From Streptomyces nigrescens (GTDB taxonomy: Bacteria > Actinomycetota > Actinomycetes > Streptomycetales > Streptomycetaceae): a stretch of DNA of 64,000 nucleotides. Positions within the stretch are counted from its first letter, which is position 1; each line of letters begins with the position of its first letter. The notes under the pieces were generated by a model. That model made no database searches and had not been told where the DNA came from. It saw only the letters and a list, made by a program, of their open reading frames with translations. This document shows, piece after piece, positions 17,789 to 26,079 of this stretch. The translations under genes and the position numbers were made by a program. Where the stretch lies: positions 2,728,001 through 2,792,000 of the forward strand of contig AP026073.1 of NCBI GenBank assembly GCA_024349765.1, in the 5' to 3' direction.

Positions 17789-18766
17789 ATGCACCACCGC
17801 ACGCTCGGGGGCGGCCACGGGCCCCGGATCAGCGCCGTCTGCCTGGGCACGTGGCGGTTCGGCAGCACCGTCGACGAGGCGACCGCGTTCGCGATCCTCG
17901 ACCGGTTCGCGGAGGCCGGCGGTACGTTCGTCGACACCGCGAACCACTGCGGCTGCCGGGTGCCGGGTGCCACCGGCGACGAGAGCGAGCTGCTGCTCGG
18001 CCGCTGGCTGCGCAGCCGCCGTGCCGCCGGCCGTACGGTCGTGGCCTCTACGGCCGGCGCCCGGCCCGACCCACGTCGCGGAGGGCAGTGGCCCGCCGAT
18101 ACGGGGGGTCTGGGCGCCGCAGCCGTACGGGCGGCCATCGAGGCCAGCCTGCGCCGCCTGGGCATCGACCGGGTGGACCTGTATTACGCCCACTCGTTCG
18201 CCCACACCGAGGACCGCGGCGTTCCCCTGGAGGAAACCGTGGCGGCGCTGGCCGGTCTGGTGCGGGACGGCACGGTGGAGGTCCTCGGGGCCGCCAACCA
18301 CCGGACGTGGCGGCTCGCCGAGGCCCGGCTCCTCGCCGCCGGGCGGGGACTGCCCGGCTTCCGGGCCGTCCAACAGCGGTACACGTATCTGCGGCCGCGC
18401 CGGGGGCTGCCGCCGGACCACCAGGTGGAGACCGACGAGGAACTGCTCGACTACGTGGCGGCGCACCCCGGCCTGACGCTGCTCGCCCGCGGGACGCTGA
18501 TGGGCGGCGCCTACGCCCGCCCGGACCGCCCGCCGCCGGAGCGTTACGACCACCCCGGGTCGGTGGCGCGGCTGCGCGTACTGGCGGAGGTCGCGGCGGA
18601 GTGCGGCGCCACGGTGAACCAGGTGGTCCTGGCCTGGCTCATGGGCGGCCCCCAACCGGTCGTGCCCGTACTGGGCGTGACCTCGCCGGCCCAGCTGGAC
18701 GAGTGCCTGGCGGCCCTGGACCTCCGGCTGGACCCGGTGCAGAGGGCTCGGCTGGATACGGCGTGA
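17789..18766 (+). CDS. Aldo/keto reductase-like protein lacking catalytic Tyr and Lys
   Basis: A 325-residue TIM-barrel protein of the aldo/keto reductase family. The Asp-containing motif reads FVDTANHCGC, where active enzymes have Tyr five residues after the Asp, so Cys takes its place. The strand that normally ends ATK reads VVASTAG, so the catalytic Lys is also missing. The active-site His is present (YYAHSF). Cofactor-side features (GAANHRTW, VVPVLGVTSPAQL) are kept. ATG 17789 fits the start of the barrel. It may be catalytically dead, or use another mechanism. Confidence 0.8.
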   Translation: MHHRTLGGGHGPRISAVCLGTWRFGSTVDEATAFAILDRFAEAGGTFVDTANHCGCRVPGATGDESELLLGRWLRSRRAAGRTVVASTAGARPDPRRGGQWPADTGGLGAAAVRAAIEASLRRLGIDRVDLYYAHSFAHTEDRGVPLEETVAALAGLVRDGTVEVLGAANHRTWRLAEARLLAAGRGLPGFRAVQQRYTYLRPRRGLPPDHQVETDEELLDYVAAHPGLTLLARGTLMGGAYARPDRPPPERYDHPGSVARLRVLAEVAAECGATVNQVVLAWLMGGPQPVVPVLGVTSPAQLDECLAALDLRLDPVQRARLDTA

Positions 18767-19130
18767 GGGGTGGGGGCGGGGCTCTGGTGGGCGTTGCTGA
18801 GGTGGCCCCATCCCCCCACCCCCGAACCCACCCCCCGCCCCCTCCCCCGAAGGGGGAGAGGGGGAGGGGGCGGGGGAAGCCGCGGCGGGGCAGGCAAAGC
18901 CGCCGGGGCCTGGTGGGGGAGGCCGGGGGGCGGTGGCGGCGGAGGCTGGGGCTCGGTGGGGGAGGCCGGTGCCCGTATCGTTGGCCCGCCCCCCACGCCG
19001 CAGCGGCCTGCCGCACCGGCATGGTCCGCCCCCAGCCCCCGGGAAGGATCGGCCCGTGGGCGGTGTTGTCAGTGGTCGCCGGTAGGTTCTGTGAGTGAGA
19101 ACGCAACACACACCGGAGGTTGTTGACGTG
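18767..19130. other. GC-skewed intergenic region with a G-tract hairpin
   Basis: About 360 bases without a convincing gene. It contains long C-runs followed by G-runs. A 14-base perfect stem (18835-18848 with 18860-18873) forms around an 11-base loop, and an inner alternative stem is possible. Downstream the top strand has repeated GGGGG/GGGG runs able to form a quadruplex. It may terminate the aldo/keto reductase transcript. The ung ribosome site GGAGG lies at its right end. Confidence 0.55.
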
Positions 19131-19808
19131 GTGACCGACATGCTGCCCGAGTCCTGGCGTGGGGTACTCGGCGAGGAGTTGGCGAAGCCCTATTTCAAGG
19201 AGCTCACCGACTTCGTCGAGCAGGAGCGGGCCCAGGGCCCGGTCTATCCGCCCCGCGAGCAGGTTTTCGCGGCGCTGGAGGCGACGCCCTACGACCAGGT
19301 GAAGGTGCTCATTCTCGGCCAGGACCCGTATCACGGCGCGGGTCAGGGCCACGGCCTGTGCTTCTCCGTGCAGCCCGGGGTCAAGACGCCGCCGTCGCTG
19401 CGGAACATCTACAAGGAGATGAAGGAGGAGCTGGGCCACCCCATTCCGGACAACGGCTATCTGATGCCGTGGGCCCAGCAGGGCGTCCTGCTGCTGAACG
19501 CCGTCCTGACGGTCCGCGAGGCGGAGGCCAATTCCCACAAGGGCAAGGGATGGGAGAAGGTCACCGACGCGGTGATCCGCGCGGTGGCGGCCCGGCCCGA
19601 TCCGGCGGTCTTCGTGCTGTGGGGGAATTACGCCAAGAAGAAGCTGCCGCTGATCGACGAGGACCGGCATGTCGTGGTGCAGGGCGCGCACCCCTCCCCG
19701 CTGTCGGCGAAGAAGTTCTTCGGCTCCCGCCCGTTCACCCAGATCAACGCCGCGATCGCCGCGCAGGGCCACGCCCCGATCGACTGGCGCATCCCGGACC
19801 TGGGCTGA
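19131..19808 (+). CDS. ung: Uracil-DNA glycosylase, family 1
   Basis: A 225-residue protein that removes uracil from DNA at the start of base excision repair. Signature motifs are GQDPYHG (water-activating Asp), the uracil-binding LLLNAVLTV and HPSPLS (catalytic His, DNA intercalation loop). Length matches the family. GTG 19131 (or the GTG just before it) follows GGAGG and corresponds to the usual start shortly before LPESWRG. Confidence 0.97.
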   Translation: MTDMLPESWRGVLGEELAKPYFKELTDFVEQERAQGPVYPPREQVFAALEATPYDQVKVLILGQDPYHGAGQGHGLCFSVQPGVKTPPSLRNIYKEMKEELGHPIPDNGYLMPWAQQGVLLLNAVLTVREAEANSHKGKGWEKVTDAVIRAVAARPDPAVFVLWGNYAKKKLPLIDEDRHVVVQGAHPSPLSAKKFFGSRPFTQINAAIAAQGHAPIDWRIPDLG

Positions 19809-19811
19809 GCA

Positions 19812-19959
19812 GCCGGCCGGGACCGTAGCCGGCCCTCGTGCAGCTGCCACCCGGTCGGGACCGCGGCCCGTTCTCGTACGGCTTCCGCCTGGCGGGGACG
19901 GTGGGCCCCTCGCCGGGCTGCCACCCGGCCGGCCGTAGCCCGTGCTCGTCCGGCTGCCA
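19812..19959. repeat. Four degenerate 36-38-base tandem repeats downstream of ung
   Basis: Four consecutive copies begin at about 19812, 19850, 19888 and 19924, each built around CCCGG(C/T)CGGGACCG...GCTGCCA, with a partial fifth copy. They fill the gap between ung and the next gene and have no good coding potential. Confidence 0.6.
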
Positions 19960-20051
19960 CCCGGTGCGTCGCGCACACCGAGCGAAGCTCCCCGGTGGCG
20001 GTTAGCGTCGAGGAAACGTCAGCGGTGGTGAGCGGATACGGGGAGTGCGCG

Positions 20052-20609
20052 GTGGTGGAGGAGCGGCGGGAGGCGGTCTCCGACGACGGGGTACTGACCC
20101 GGATCGGCCAGGCAATCATGCTGCATCGGGCCGGCGACCGCGAAGAGGCACGTAATCGCCTCTCCGCGCTGTGGCACGAGATCGGGCCGCGGGGCGACGC
20201 CTTTCACCGCTGCGCCCTCGCGCACTACATGGCCGACACCCAGGACGACCCGCAGGACGAACTGGACTGGGACCTCCGAGCCCTGGAAGCGGCCGAGGGA
20301 TTCGTCACCGAGCGGCGTCCGGGCACCGGGCCCGCGGCAGGTGAGTCCGGTGTGGCCGCCGCGCCGGAGGGGAGCCCGGGCCCCCGGCACCACCCCCTCG
20401 TCGCGCTGCGGGCGTTCTTCCCCTCGTTGCATCTCAACATCGCCGCCGACTATGCGGCGCTCGACCGGCCGGCCGACGCCCGGGCCCAGCTGCTGCGGGC
20501 CCGGGCGTCGGTCAATGCGCTCGCCGACGGCGAATACCGCCAGGGGCTGCGGGACGCGATCCATCGTCTGGAGCTCCAGCTCGGCGGGGCGGCCGGCCGT
20601 ACCCCCTAG
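20052..20609 (+). CDS. Conserved helical protein, TPR-like
   Basis: A 185-residue protein I recognise only as a conserved Streptomyces type. Helical stretches IGQAIMLHRAGDREEARNRL and FFPSLHLNIAADYAAL have the spacing of tetratricopeptide helices, with an acidic DTQDDPQDELDWDLRAL block between them and a short low-complexity insert. GTG 20052 follows GGGAG at six bases; earlier GTG codons are open but lack a ribosome site. No catalytic motif is visible. Its stop shares CTAG with the convergent TetR stop. Confidence 0.7.
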   Translation: MVEERREAVSDDGVLTRIGQAIMLHRAGDREEARNRLSALWHEIGPRGDAFHRCALAHYMADTQDDPQDELDWDLRALEAAEGFVTERRPGTGPAAGESGVAAAPEGSPGPRHHPLVALRAFFPSLHLNIAADYAALDRPADARAQLLRARASVNALADGEYRQGLRDAIHRLELQLGGAAGRTP

Positions 20610-21421
20610 CGTCCTGCGTCCTGGCCGCGCAGCATGCCGGTCAGGAGTTCCGCGCAGGAGGTGCGCAGCTCGGCGCGGGTGGGGGTGGTGGTGTGGAACT
20701 GCCCGGCGGTGCAGGAGAAGAGCACGCCGTCGCACCAGGCCACCATCGTGAGCGCATGCCGTTCGGGCGTGGCGGAGCCGGCCGCCGCCAGCATCGCGAC
20801 CATCGGCTCGCGGAAGGCCCGACCCGCCCGGTCGTAGATCTCCCGCAGTGCGGGCCTGCGGGTGGCCTCCAGAGCGAGTTCGTAGCGGGCGAGGAGCAGC
20901 TGCCGGTGCCGTGAGAGGTACCGGTGCAGCGCGAGCGCGAGGGCGTTCGCGACGGCCTCCGGACCGGCGACGGCCTCCGGACCGGCGACCGCCTCCGGAC
21001 TCGTTTCCGCCTCCGGGCCGGTGTCAGTCTCCGGACCAATTTCTCCTGCCGGACCGGTTTCTCCTGCCGGACCGGTGTCCACCGGCGGAGGCCCCGAGAC
21101 GGCGGCCGCCGCCGCGTCGCCGGTGGTGTGTGCGGGGACGGCCGGCGTTTCCGCCGGCGTGAGTACCGCGGCCTCCCGTTCGGCCAGCCGCCGTACCGCC
21201 GCCTCCAGCAGGGCCTCCCGGGTCCGCGCGAGGTTCGAGGTGGAGCCCAACGGCAGACCGGCCGCCTCGTCGACGGCCCGATGGGTGAGCCCCCGCATCC
21301 CGCGCTCGGCGAGCAGGCGAATTGCCGCATCCGCGATCAGCTGAGCGCGGCCGGAGGCGGGGGTGGGAGGCGGGGTGCTGGTGGCGGTCGTAGTCGGGGG
21401 GCGGGCGTCACGGGCGGTCAT
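20606..21421 (-). CDS. TetR family repressor with a repetitive insert
   Basis: A 271-residue TetR-type regulator. The DNA-binding domain covers about residues 25-75 (LIADAAIRLLAERGMRGLTH, then GLPLGSTSNL). Between it and the ligand-binding domain lies an unusual 45-residue segment of GPxxET and PEAVAG hexapeptide repeats. Its ATG lies seven bases after TAGGCT with no ribosome site, so the message may be leaderless. The divergent monooxygenase gene is the expected target, since three copies of one palindrome lie between the two starts. Confidence 0.9.
   Translation of the reverse strand: MTARDARPPTTTATSTPPPTPASGRAQLIADAAIRLLAERGMRGLTHRAVDEAAGLPLGSTSNLARTREALLEAAVRRLAEREAAVLTPAETPAVPAHTTGDAAAAAVSGPPPVDTGPAGETGPAGEIGPETDTGPEAETSPEAVAGPEAVAGPEAVANALALALHRYLSRHRQLLLARYELALEATRRPALREIYDRAGRAFREPMVAMLAAAGSATPERHALTMVAWCDGVLFSCTAGQFHTTTPTRAELRTSCAELLTGMLRGQDAGR
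20949..21075. repeat. In-frame 18-base repeats inside the tetR gene
   Basis: Three copies of an 18-base unit run from 20949 to 21002 (the first two identical), followed by degraded copies and another identical 18-base pair near 21040-21075. They encode the PEAVAG/GPAGE-type repeats. Period 18 keeps the frame. Confidence 0.75.
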
Positions 21422-21441
21422 GGGAGGAGCCTAGCGGGGTT

Positions 21442-21519
21442 ACTACGGATGTAGTGATTGTGGTGACCGCGTCCGACTACAGGTGTAGTCTCCTGGCGCA
21501 TGGCAACTACGGCTGTAGT
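21442..21519. promoter_or_regulatory. Three-copy operator for the TetR regulator
   Basis: The 14-base palindrome ACTAC-R-G-N-TGTAGT occurs at 21442-21455, 21476-21489 and 21506-21519, centres 34 and 30 bases apart. The left copy lies upstream of the TAGGCT -10 element of tetR, the middle one overlaps a TAGTCT -10-like element for the monooxygenase, and the right one falls at or just after its start point. This arrangement predicts autoregulation and repression of the divergent gene. Confidence 0.85.
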
Positions 21520-21556
21520 TGCCGCTGCCAGGACCTCGGACGGACTCGGAGACGAC

Positions 21557-22897
21557 ATGGAGCAGCGGCGCACCGCGCTGGTGATCGGTGGGGGGATCGG
21601 TGGGCTCACCGCCGCGGTGGCCCTGGACCGCCGGGGGTGGTCGGTCACCGTCGTCGAGCGGGCCGCCGCGCTGGCGCCGGTCGGGGCGGGCATCGCGCTG
21701 GCGCCGAACGCCCAGCGCGCGCTGGACACGATCGAGGTGGGCGACGCGGTGCGTGCGACGGCCGACTGGCAGGGGGCGGGGGAGCTCCGGCTGCCCGGCG
21801 GCCGTCGGCTGGCCCGTACGGACAACGCCGCGGCCGTCCGGCGCTTCGGCGGGCCGGTGGTGGTCGCCCACCGCGCCGAACTGGTCGCCCTGCTGGCTGC
21901 CCGGCTCCCCGAGGGGGCGGTCCGGACCCACGCCACGGCCACCCTCGTCGACCCGGGTGACCCCGGCCCGGGCGGCCGCCCGGCGCGGGTCCGCATCGCC
22001 GTGCCCGACGCGGCCGCCGCCGACGACGGGGACAACGCCAGGGCCGACCGCACCAGCAACGACGGGGACACCGCCACCGCCACCCACACCCGCACCGCCA
22101 CCGACCTCGAACTCTCCGCCGACCTGGTCGTCGCCGCCGACGGCATCCACTCCGCCGTCCGCCGCGCCGTCTTCCCCGGCCACCCCGCGCCCCGCTACGC
22201 CGGATTCACCGCCTGGCGGTTCGTCGTCCCGGCGCCCGACGGGGTGCGCGGGGTGGCGCACGAGACCTGGGGGCCCGGCGGCGTGTGGGGCACCGTGCCG
22301 CTGGCCGGTGGGCGGATCTACGCGTACGCCACCGCGGCCGTGCCCGCCGGGGGCCGGGCCGTCGACGACGAGCGGGCCGAACTCCTGCGGCGCTTCGGGG
22401 CCTGGCACCACCCCGTTCCGGCGCTGCTCGACGCCGTCGGCCCGGCCGAGGTGCTGCGCAACGACGTGTACACCGCGGCCGCCCCGCCACCCGCCTTCCA
22501 CCACGGCCGGGTCGCCCTGCTCGGAGACGCCGTCCACCCGATGACGCCCAACCTGGGGCAGGGCGGCTGCCAGGCCGTCGAGGACGCCGTCGTGCTGGCG
22601 CACGAGGCCGCGCCGGACGCCGATCTGGGTGCCGCGCTGGCCGCGTACACCCGGCAGCGGCTGCCGCGCACCATGGAGGTGGTGCGCCGCGCCGAGCGGA
22701 TCGGCCGGCTCACCACCTGGCGGTCCCGGCCCGCGTGTGCCCTGCGCGCCGGGCTGATGGCGGCCACCGCCCGCCTGGCGCCCGATCTCGCGCTGCGCGC
22801 CCTCGACGAGATCGCCGACTGGCGGCCGCCGGCCGGCACGTATGCTGCCGGGGCGCGGGGCACCAGGACCGCGGCACGACGCGAGGAGCAAGAGTGA
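21557..22897 (+). CDS. FAD-dependent aromatic-type monooxygenase
   Basis: A 446-residue class A flavin monooxygenase: GGGIGGL at residue 9 for the FAD ADP group, DLVVAADG (the DG motif) and LLGDAVHPMTPNLGQG (GD motif). These enzymes hydroxylate aromatic or drug-like molecules with NADPH and oxygen. ATG 21557 has GGAG upstream. An in-frame ATG at 21500 also exists and would give a leaderless message and 19 extra residues without family similarity. Control by the divergent TetR is predicted from three shared operators, so a xenobiotic or antibiotic ligand is plausible. Confidence 0.88.
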   Translation: MEQRRTALVIGGGIGGLTAAVALDRRGWSVTVVERAAALAPVGAGIALAPNAQRALDTIEVGDAVRATADWQGAGELRLPGGRRLARTDNAAAVRRFGGPVVVAHRAELVALLAARLPEGAVRTHATATLVDPGDPGPGGRPARVRIAVPDAAAADDGDNARADRTSNDGDTATATHTRTATDLELSADLVVAADGIHSAVRRAVFPGHPAPRYAGFTAWRFVVPAPDGVRGVAHETWGPGGVWGTVPLAGGRIYAYATAAVPAGGRAVDDERAELLRRFGAWHHPVPALLDAVGPAEVLRNDVYTAAAPPPAFHHGRVALLGDAVHPMTPNLGQGGCQAVEDAVVLAHEAAPDADLGAALAAYTRQRLPRTMEVVRRAERIGRLTTWRSRPACALRAGLMAATARLAPDLALRALDEIADWRPPAGTYAAGARGTRTAARREEQE

Positions 22898-23802
22898 AGA
22901 TCGGCTGCATCGGACTCGGCGACATAGCGCAGAAGGCGTACCTGCCCGTACTGGGCAGCCTGCCGGGGACCGAACTCCATCTGCACACCCGGACCGCGGC
23001 CACCCTCCAACGGGTCGGCGCCGCCCACCGGCTGACCGGCGACCAGCTCCACGCGGACCTGGACTCGCTGCTCGCCGTCGGCCTGGACGCGGCGTTCGTG
23101 CACGCGGCGACCGCCGCCCACCCGGAGCTCGTCACCCGGCTCATCGAGGCCGGTGTGCCGACCTACGTGGACAAGCCGCTCTCCTACGAACTCGCCGAGT
23201 CCCGGCGGATCGTGGCGCTGGCCGAGGACCGGGGCGTGGGCCTGACCGTCGGCTTCAACCGCCGGTTCGCGCCGGCCTACGCGCAGTGCCGCGAGCACGC
23301 CCGCGACCTGATCCTGATGCACAAGAACCGGGTCGGGCTGCCCGAGGACCCGCGCACGCTGGTGCTGGACGACTTCATCCACGTCGTCGACACCCTGCGG
23401 TTCCTGCTGCCGGGCGAGCCGGACCACATCGACGTCCGGGCCAGGATCCGGGACGGTCTGATGCACCACGTGGTGCTCCAGCTGTCCGGCGACGGGTTCA
23501 CCGCCATCGGCACCATGAACCGCCTCAGCGGCTCCGCGGAGGAGGTCCTCGACGTCTCCGGGCAGGACACCCGGCGGCAGGTCGTGAACCTCGCCGAGGT
23601 CATCGACCACAAGGGGCAGCCGACGATCCGGCGGCGCGGCGACTGGGTGCCGGTCGCCCGCCAGCGCGGTATCGAGCAGATCGTCCTGGCGTTCCTGGAC
23701 GACGTACGGGCCGGCCGGCAGCCGTCCGCCCGGGACGCGCTGCGCACCCACGAACTGTGCGAGCGCGTGATCACCGACGCGATCGAGCAGCACGCCCGCT
23801 GA
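22894..23802 (+). CDS. Gfo/Idh/MocA family oxidoreductase
   Basis: A 302-residue NAD(P)-dependent oxidoreductase: N-terminal GCIGLGDIAQKAYLP Rossmann motif, VDKPLS (the family's EKP lysine) at about residue 93 and a C-terminal beta domain. Members act on sugars, inositols and related alcohols. The GTG start overlaps the monooxygenase stop (GTGA), placing it under the same TetR control. The end overlaps the convergent lnt gene by 32 bases. Confidence 0.88.
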   Translation: MKIGCIGLGDIAQKAYLPVLGSLPGTELHLHTRTAATLQRVGAAHRLTGDQLHADLDSLLAVGLDAAFVHAATAAHPELVTRLIEAGVPTYVDKPLSYELAESRRIVALAEDRGVGLTVGFNRRFAPAYAQCREHARDLILMHKNRVGLPEDPRTLVLDDFIHVVDTLRFLLPGEPDHIDVRARIRDGLMHHVVLQLSGDGFTAIGTMNRLSGSAEEVLDVSGQDTRRQVVNLAEVIDHKGQPTIRRRGDWVPVARQRGIEQIVLAFLDDVRAGRQPSARDALRTHELCERVITDAIEQHAR

Positions 23803-25363
23803 GTCGAGCGGAGGGAGCGGTCCCGCCGTCGGGACGACCGGATCGGGCCTTGCGCCCTCTGATCCTCCGCCCGCCGCTGTACGCACCCGCGACCACCAGC
23901 GCGCCCACCGCCCCGTACACCACCCAGTCGCCGAACCGGGTGTACGGGCTGGTGCCGGTGGCCAGCGGAAGGTCGTAGACGGCCGCCGCGCTGCGGTCGG
24001 TGCCGAGCGTGGTGCCGATCCGCTCGCCTTGGGGGCCGTACACCGCGCTGACGCCGGTGAGGGTGGCGTGCACCATCGGCCGCCAGGTCTCAGCGGCCCG
24101 CAGGGCGCCCAGGGAGGCGTGCTGCAGCGGAGCCCAGCTGTGCTGGAACGTGGACGTCGAGGACTGGGCGACGATCACCTGCGCACCGCCGCGCACCAGC
24201 GCGCGGCTCAGGTCGGGGAAGGCGGTCTCGAAGCAGACCAGCGGCCCGATCCGCAGGCCACCGGCCGTGGCGACGGGCATCACCACCTGGCGGGTGCCGC
24301 GTATCCGGTCGGTGCGGGCCGCCTTGCCCACCTTCGTCGCCCAGCCCAGCACGGACCGGAACGGTATGTACTCGCCGAACGGGACCAGCCGTCTCTTGGC
24401 GTAGCGGTCGCCGGTCGGGCCGTGCGGGCCGATCAGTACCGCGCTCTTGTAGATGCCCGGCCGACCGGCGCGCCTGGAGTCGGCGTTGACCAGCAGGTCG
24501 GCGCCGGTCTCCCGGGACAGTGCGGCGAGCCGGGCGGCGAGTGCCGGGCGGTCCGCCGGGTCCTGGTACAGGCTGCTCTCGCCCCAGACGACCAGGCGCA
24601 CCCCGCGGCCGGCCAGCGACCGGGTGAGCGCCGCGCTGCGGGCCAGCCGCTGGCTCGGGGTGCCGTCCGGGCCGGGCTGGACGACCGCGATCCGCACCGT
24701 GCCGGCCGGGCGGGGGGCCGGCGCCACGAACCACGCGGCGCCGCCCGCCAGCGCGCACACCAGCAGACCGGCGACCGCGGGCCGCCAGGCGCAGCCGCGG
24801 GCGATCAGCTCGGCCAGGGCGGTGTTCACCGCCACGATCAGGAAGCTCAGCAGCCAGACCCCGCCGATCGACGCCAGCCGCAGTGCGGGCGCGACCTGCC
24901 ACTGGCTGGCGCCCAGTAGGCCCCAGGGGCCACCCAAGTACTCCCAGGAGCGGACGAGTTCCACCATCAGCCAGCCCGAGGGCACCAGCACCAGCGCGGC
25001 CGACCTCCGCCCGGCGCCGGGCACACCGCCCAGCAGGGCCCGTACCAGCAGCCCCCAGGGCGCCCAGAGCGCACCGAGCAGCAGGGCGAGGACGAGGATG
25101 AAGACATGCAGGCTCGGCAGCAGCCAGTGGTGCACCGCCAGTATGAAACCGGCCCCGCCCAGCCAGCCGTCCAGCGCCGCCCGCCGGGGCGTCGGCGCGG
25201 TCCGCACCAGCAGCAGCCACGGCACCAGCGCGACGTACGCCAGCCACCACCACGACGGGGCGGGGAAGGTGAGCGCCGGCAGCGCCCCGGCGAGCGCGGC
25301 GGTCGCTCCCCGGCCCCAGGCGGAGCCGAGCCACCGCGTCCGGGGGCCGAGCGGTCTGTCCAT
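23771..25363 (-). CDS. lnt: Apolipoprotein N-acyltransferase
   Basis: A 530-residue membrane enzyme that adds the third acyl chain to lipoproteins. About six hydrophobic segments fill residues 15-210. The periplasmic nitrilase-like domain has the catalytic triad: Glu in VVWGESSLY, Lys in KRRLVPFGEYIPF and Cys in PLVCFETAFPD. A last membrane segment follows near residue 500. ATG 25363 gives the expected N-terminal topology. Streptomycetes often carry more than one lnt, so this may be one of two. Confidence 0.92.
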   Translation of the reverse strand: MDRPLGPRTRWLGSAWGRGATAALAGALPALTFPAPSWWWLAYVALVPWLLLVRTAPTPRRAALDGWLGGAGFILAVHHWLLPSLHVFILVLALLLGALWAPWGLLVRALLGGVPGAGRRSAALVLVPSGWLMVELVRSWEYLGGPWGLLGASQWQVAPALRLASIGGVWLLSFLIVAVNTALAELIARGCAWRPAVAGLLVCALAGGAAWFVAPAPRPAGTVRIAVVQPGPDGTPSQRLARSAALTRSLAGRGVRLVVWGESSLYQDPADRPALAARLAALSRETGADLLVNADSRRAGRPGIYKSAVLIGPHGPTGDRYAKRRLVPFGEYIPFRSVLGWATKVGKAARTDRIRGTRQVVMPVATAGGLRIGPLVCFETAFPDLSRALVRGGAQVIVAQSSTSTFQHSWAPLQHASLGALRAAETWRPMVHATLTGVSAVYGPQGERIGTTLGTDRSAAAVYDLPLATGTSPYTRFGDWVVYGAVGALVVAGAYSGGRRIRGRKARSGRPDGGTAPSARLSGRAARSRR

Positions 25364-25397
25364 ACGGTCTCCACGGTCTGCCGGGTGCCGGTCCGTC

Positions 25398-25429
25398 CGT
25401 CCGGCCGGGCGCGCGGGACCGGCCGGACG
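25398..25429. terminator. Hairpin between the NTF2-like gene and lnt
   Basis: Perfect 11-base arms (CGTCCGGCCGG and complement) around a 10-base loop, between two leftward genes. There is no T-run. Confidence 0.45.
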
Positions 25430-25533
25430 CCCAGTGTGCGCGGGCGGTGCGATCAAGGAAAGGGGGCCTCGCCCGGGGGAGCCGGACGCTCGCCGGGACG
25501 GCCGAGGCGCACCCGGCCGCGGACCGCCCGGGG

Positions 25534-26016
25534 TCAGCCGCTCGGCTGCCGCACCTCCCGCCATTTCTCCCGTACGACGACCGAGGTCAGCCGCCAGCCG
25601 TCCGGGGTGCGGCGGGCGGTGAAGTCGTAGCGGCCGGCGCAGGTGTAGTTGGGGGCGGTGGGCCCGCCGTCGGCGTCGGTCGCCGGGCCGGCCAGCCGCA
25701 TGGGATTGAGGTAGTCGGCCCGGATGTCGGCCGCGTCGCCCGGTGCGCCGTCCTGCGAGGTCAGCGTGATCCGGCGGTTGACGATCAGGTGCTGGCGGAT
25801 CACGAAGTGCCGGAGCGTCTCGGCCAGCCAGGCGGCGACGTCCTCGGCGCTGCCCTCGATGCCGCCCGCCGAGCGGTAGTCGACCCGTGCGTCCGGGGTG
25901 AAAAGAGCCAGGTAGCCGGGCCAGTCGCCGTCGTCCACGGCGAGCGCGTAGCCGGTGACCAGATCGTCCAGGGCGAGCCGGTCCATGACGATGGAGTGTT
26001 CCGCGCGCTGCGTCAT
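25534..26016 (-). CDS. SnoaL/NTF2-like fold protein
   Basis: A 160-residue protein with the cone-shaped NTF2-like pattern: MDRLALDDLVTGYALAVDDG, then GDWPGYLALFTPDARVDY, an HLIVNRRI strand and a C-terminal DGWRLTSVVVREKWR. The fold is used by SnoaL cyclases, ketosteroid isomerase-like enzymes and ring-hydroxylating dioxygenase small subunits; catalysis cannot be assigned. I prefer ATG 26016; an in-frame ATG at 26034 lies inside a perfect inverted repeat and has no ribosome site. Confidence 0.75.
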   Translation of the reverse strand: MTQRAEHSIVMDRLALDDLVTGYALAVDDGDWPGYLALFTPDARVDYRSAGGIEGSAEDVAAWLAETLRHFVIRQHLIVNRRITLTSQDGAPGDAADIRADYLNPMRLAGPATDADGGPTAPNYTCAGRYDFTARRTPDGWRLTSVVVREKWREVRQPSG

Positions 26017-26031
26017 CTCCTCAGTTTTCGC

Positions 26032-26073
26032 CATGCGGAAGGCCCCCGCCAAGAGGTGGGGGCCTTCCGCATG
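26032..26073. terminator. Perfect 16-base inverted repeat after the ABC exporter gene
   Basis: CATGCGGAAGGCCCCC and its exact complement, with a 10-base loop, lie six bases after the exporter stop and run into the 5' end of the NTF2-like gene. It is most likely the exporter terminator, but no T-tract follows. Confidence 0.7.
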
Positions 26074-26079
26074 CCGCGG

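Noticed and set aside
19812-19959. CRISPR-like array downstream of ung
   Set aside because: Units follow each other directly without unique spacers and there are no cas genes in the window.
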